A stretch of DNA of 64,000 nucleotides from Congeria kusceri (taxonomy: Eukaryota; Mollusca; Bivalvia; Myida; Dreissenidae). The DNA is taken from contig CM051028.1 of the NCBI GenBank assembly GCA_027627225.1, positions 13,826,701-13,890,700 on the forward strand, given 5' to 3'. Shown one piece after another: positions 50,601-53,600 of this stretch. Every line of letters starts with the position of its first letter. The first letter of the stretch is position 1. Made by a program: the position numbers and the translations under genes. A model generated the notes under the pieces. The model was not told the DNA's origin and searched no databases. It saw only the letters and a list, made by a program, of their open reading frames with translations.

Positions 50601-53600
50601 TGGGATCTTTTATAAAGGTGATGGCTTATTTCAGATACACTAAACTGACATGTATGAATGAATGAATAAAACATAGTTATTATGTAAACATGTCTCATAA
50701 ATAAATTGTGTTCAATCTCAAGTTTTGCCTGAAACTTCATAACTCCATAACTATCTTAATTAATAAATACTTTTGAGGCGTGTCGGGCTAAATTCATGTG
50801 CGTAGTGTCAAACATAGGGGTGCACAAATATGTATTTTACCACAAATAGGGGGTGTCCCAATATTTAGGGTGTCCATTATGGAAATTTATAGAGACTTTC
50901 AAATCCTTTGGAAACTAATGGCTGACAATGGCTTAACATACTATGGTTCTTTATTTAGACAAGTAAACAATCGCCAATACAATACAGAACGATATGCACA
51001 ATACAATTAAAGTTTTCAGGGTCACAAGCCGAGTTCAGATAACGCTAAACTTGTCAGATATGTATGAAGAAAATTTGAAGGTGTCTGACAAAATTTATTA
51101 CACACCTTACTGGCGCAGTGCCTAAATCCGCCACATTTGGGGCGTATTTTTACGATATTTTCAAAAGTTGTTTACAGATTGACATAAAAATTCACATAAA
51201 TCAAGTTAGGTTTAATGTGTATTTTCTGGCGTGTTTTGGTTACATTTCAAATACTTGCCAAATGAAAAATATTTATTGAGATTGAAGGCCTAAACAGTGT
51301 AAAAAATGACAATGGGAGTGCCTAAATCCGCCACACCTCTTTAAAATGTTCAAATTGCTTGAAAATAATATTTTTATTATGAATTCTGTTTTCAAAGCAA
51401 TTTCTATTGACTACTATTGACAAAACTCCCACTTTTGTTTATTTGAGGTTCATGTTCTAGTGTTTAAAAAAAACAACACTGTGATCCGCTTGGTTGCTTG
51501 GTGAAAATCGTATATCAGAAACAGTGTCATGCTTATTACACATTTGACTATTGTTCTTATTTAATTTTCTATATTAAGCAATCCATTGTCTGTTGTTAAT
51601 ACAATGTTTCAATTTCTTCAAATACTCATTAGTATTTCTAAAAATAGCTCTGAAACTGAGGCCCTGCCTGCATGTGGGACAAATAATGAGGGTTTTGACA
51701 TTTGCGCTCTTAATATGCAGTTTTTATGGCACATTTTATTTTATGTAATTCCAATGAATAATGGTTATTTTTATGCTCACTTGGACATAATATTAAAACA
51801 TGATAATGTAATTTTATCATGGACACCATGCGGGGCCTCAAAATTGCGCATGCACAGTATGAAATAGATTCTCTGCATTCAGTTTGTTTGCATTTAGGTG
51901 TTATGTACAAAATAATTGGATTAAATATTCATTTATGCACAAATCAAGGTGAAAACTTTTCAGCATTGTTAATGGAAAGTATATGGTTGATCAACAAAAT
52001 AGAAATTGCAGGTAAAAAATGCTTATTCGGATGGGGTGGCGGATTTAGGCAAGTGGCTGATTTAGACACGGCGCCAGTATACATATTTAATGCTGGTTAG
52101 ACTCTGATTAATAAATAAAGGAATTATTACTGCAACAATTAGCTGTATGCATTATGTTATGCCAAATAATTGAATAATAATCAATTATTTAACAGTGTAT
52201 ATCGTGTTTTCAACATGTGGTGTATACTGAACAAATCATTATGTCTGACAGCTGAGGTTTCGCATAGTCAGCCAGTTGGCATTCTATACACAGAGGATGA
52301 CGTCACACGCCATACCTCTGTACTTAACCGCATTATTTCGCCCCTCAACGGCGAAATGTGCTTACGCATGAATTAATCCTGCGTATGAAAGTTGTTTCAT
52401 GGAATGTCTTGATTGATACCATTAATCAGTCTAATATTAAGTTAATACTGATAGTAGAATATATTTCTGTTAAATAAAATACCAGTAGTTCGAGTTTAAC
52501 GCTGTTTAGCATGTTTATTATATAAAGATTCTTTCACTTTCGTTTTGTGTGAAAAGTTGAGGTGAGATACCAGTAAATCCAATTTCCATAGGGTCCCATT
52601 ATAAAACGGCGAACTTTCAGATTTCAGTTTGCGCAAGCTTGCTGTCATTTAAAGATGAATCTTTCCTCTTCCAAAAATTGCAATACAAATATATGGCATG
52701 TTACTTCTAAGAAAATGCGTCTGAATGCAGACACCGGTAGAAACTAGGGTTTCGGCAGTCATATTTCAACAAAAGCCCCATGCCACAGTAAGCTCATCTT
52801 TCAAGTTAGCGTCCAAAGAAATGCATCAAAATGTTCTAAACACACAGAGGATATTAGAAATAACCACAAAAGGCATATCTGACATTGCTAAATGCTTTTC
52901 ATAGCAGAAGAAAAAAGGAACTCTAGTAAAAGGCAATATTTCGAATGTAACACGGAGGGAAACACGTTGATTTACTGGTATCTAACCTCAATGCGATGTT
53001 AAATCAACCATAGCGAGCTACGCTGGAAAGTAGCGCATATCCATAATGCTTAGAGCGCGAGTACACAGTTCTGTAACACCGGTGTAGACACAATGGCCAG
53101 TTGGTCTATAACCCCCAGAATGTTAATATAAGTGCCAGTAATTATTTCAGTTGTATTCTCTTTCAGGCACAGAGAGCGGAATTGAGAAGACAAGAAAGGG
53201 TATTTACATTTTCATTACCAGTAATCCGGTTTTCAGGAATATTTCATTTAAGCAGCCTGAAATAAAATATAGAGCCGTATGACTTAGTGTTTGCCTGTTC
53301 TGTTGAATAATATTATAATAATGTGTGTTTGCTGTTGAATGTTGAGTAGCTAAAATGTAAGCATGTTTCTAGATGAAATTAAGAATCTACAAAAGTAGTG
53401 TGGTTCTTTTAAAGGGAAACATTCACAGATTGACTTATTTGACAATTTCCAGACTTTTTGTCACCGATTCCCACTGGACGATTAGCATGTCAGGCTCTTG
53501 ATCCGTAGGTCCAAGCACCGCTGGGCACCTTTTTGTTATATCAGTGTTTTTTTTTATGGCCAATTTGGGGCCAAAATTCAGCCCCATTCCCGTGCTTAAA

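Noticed and set aside
51586..52100. Two 93-residue frames as a transposase
   Set aside because: No catalytic or DNA-binding motif is visible; the enclosing TIR element appears non-autonomous.
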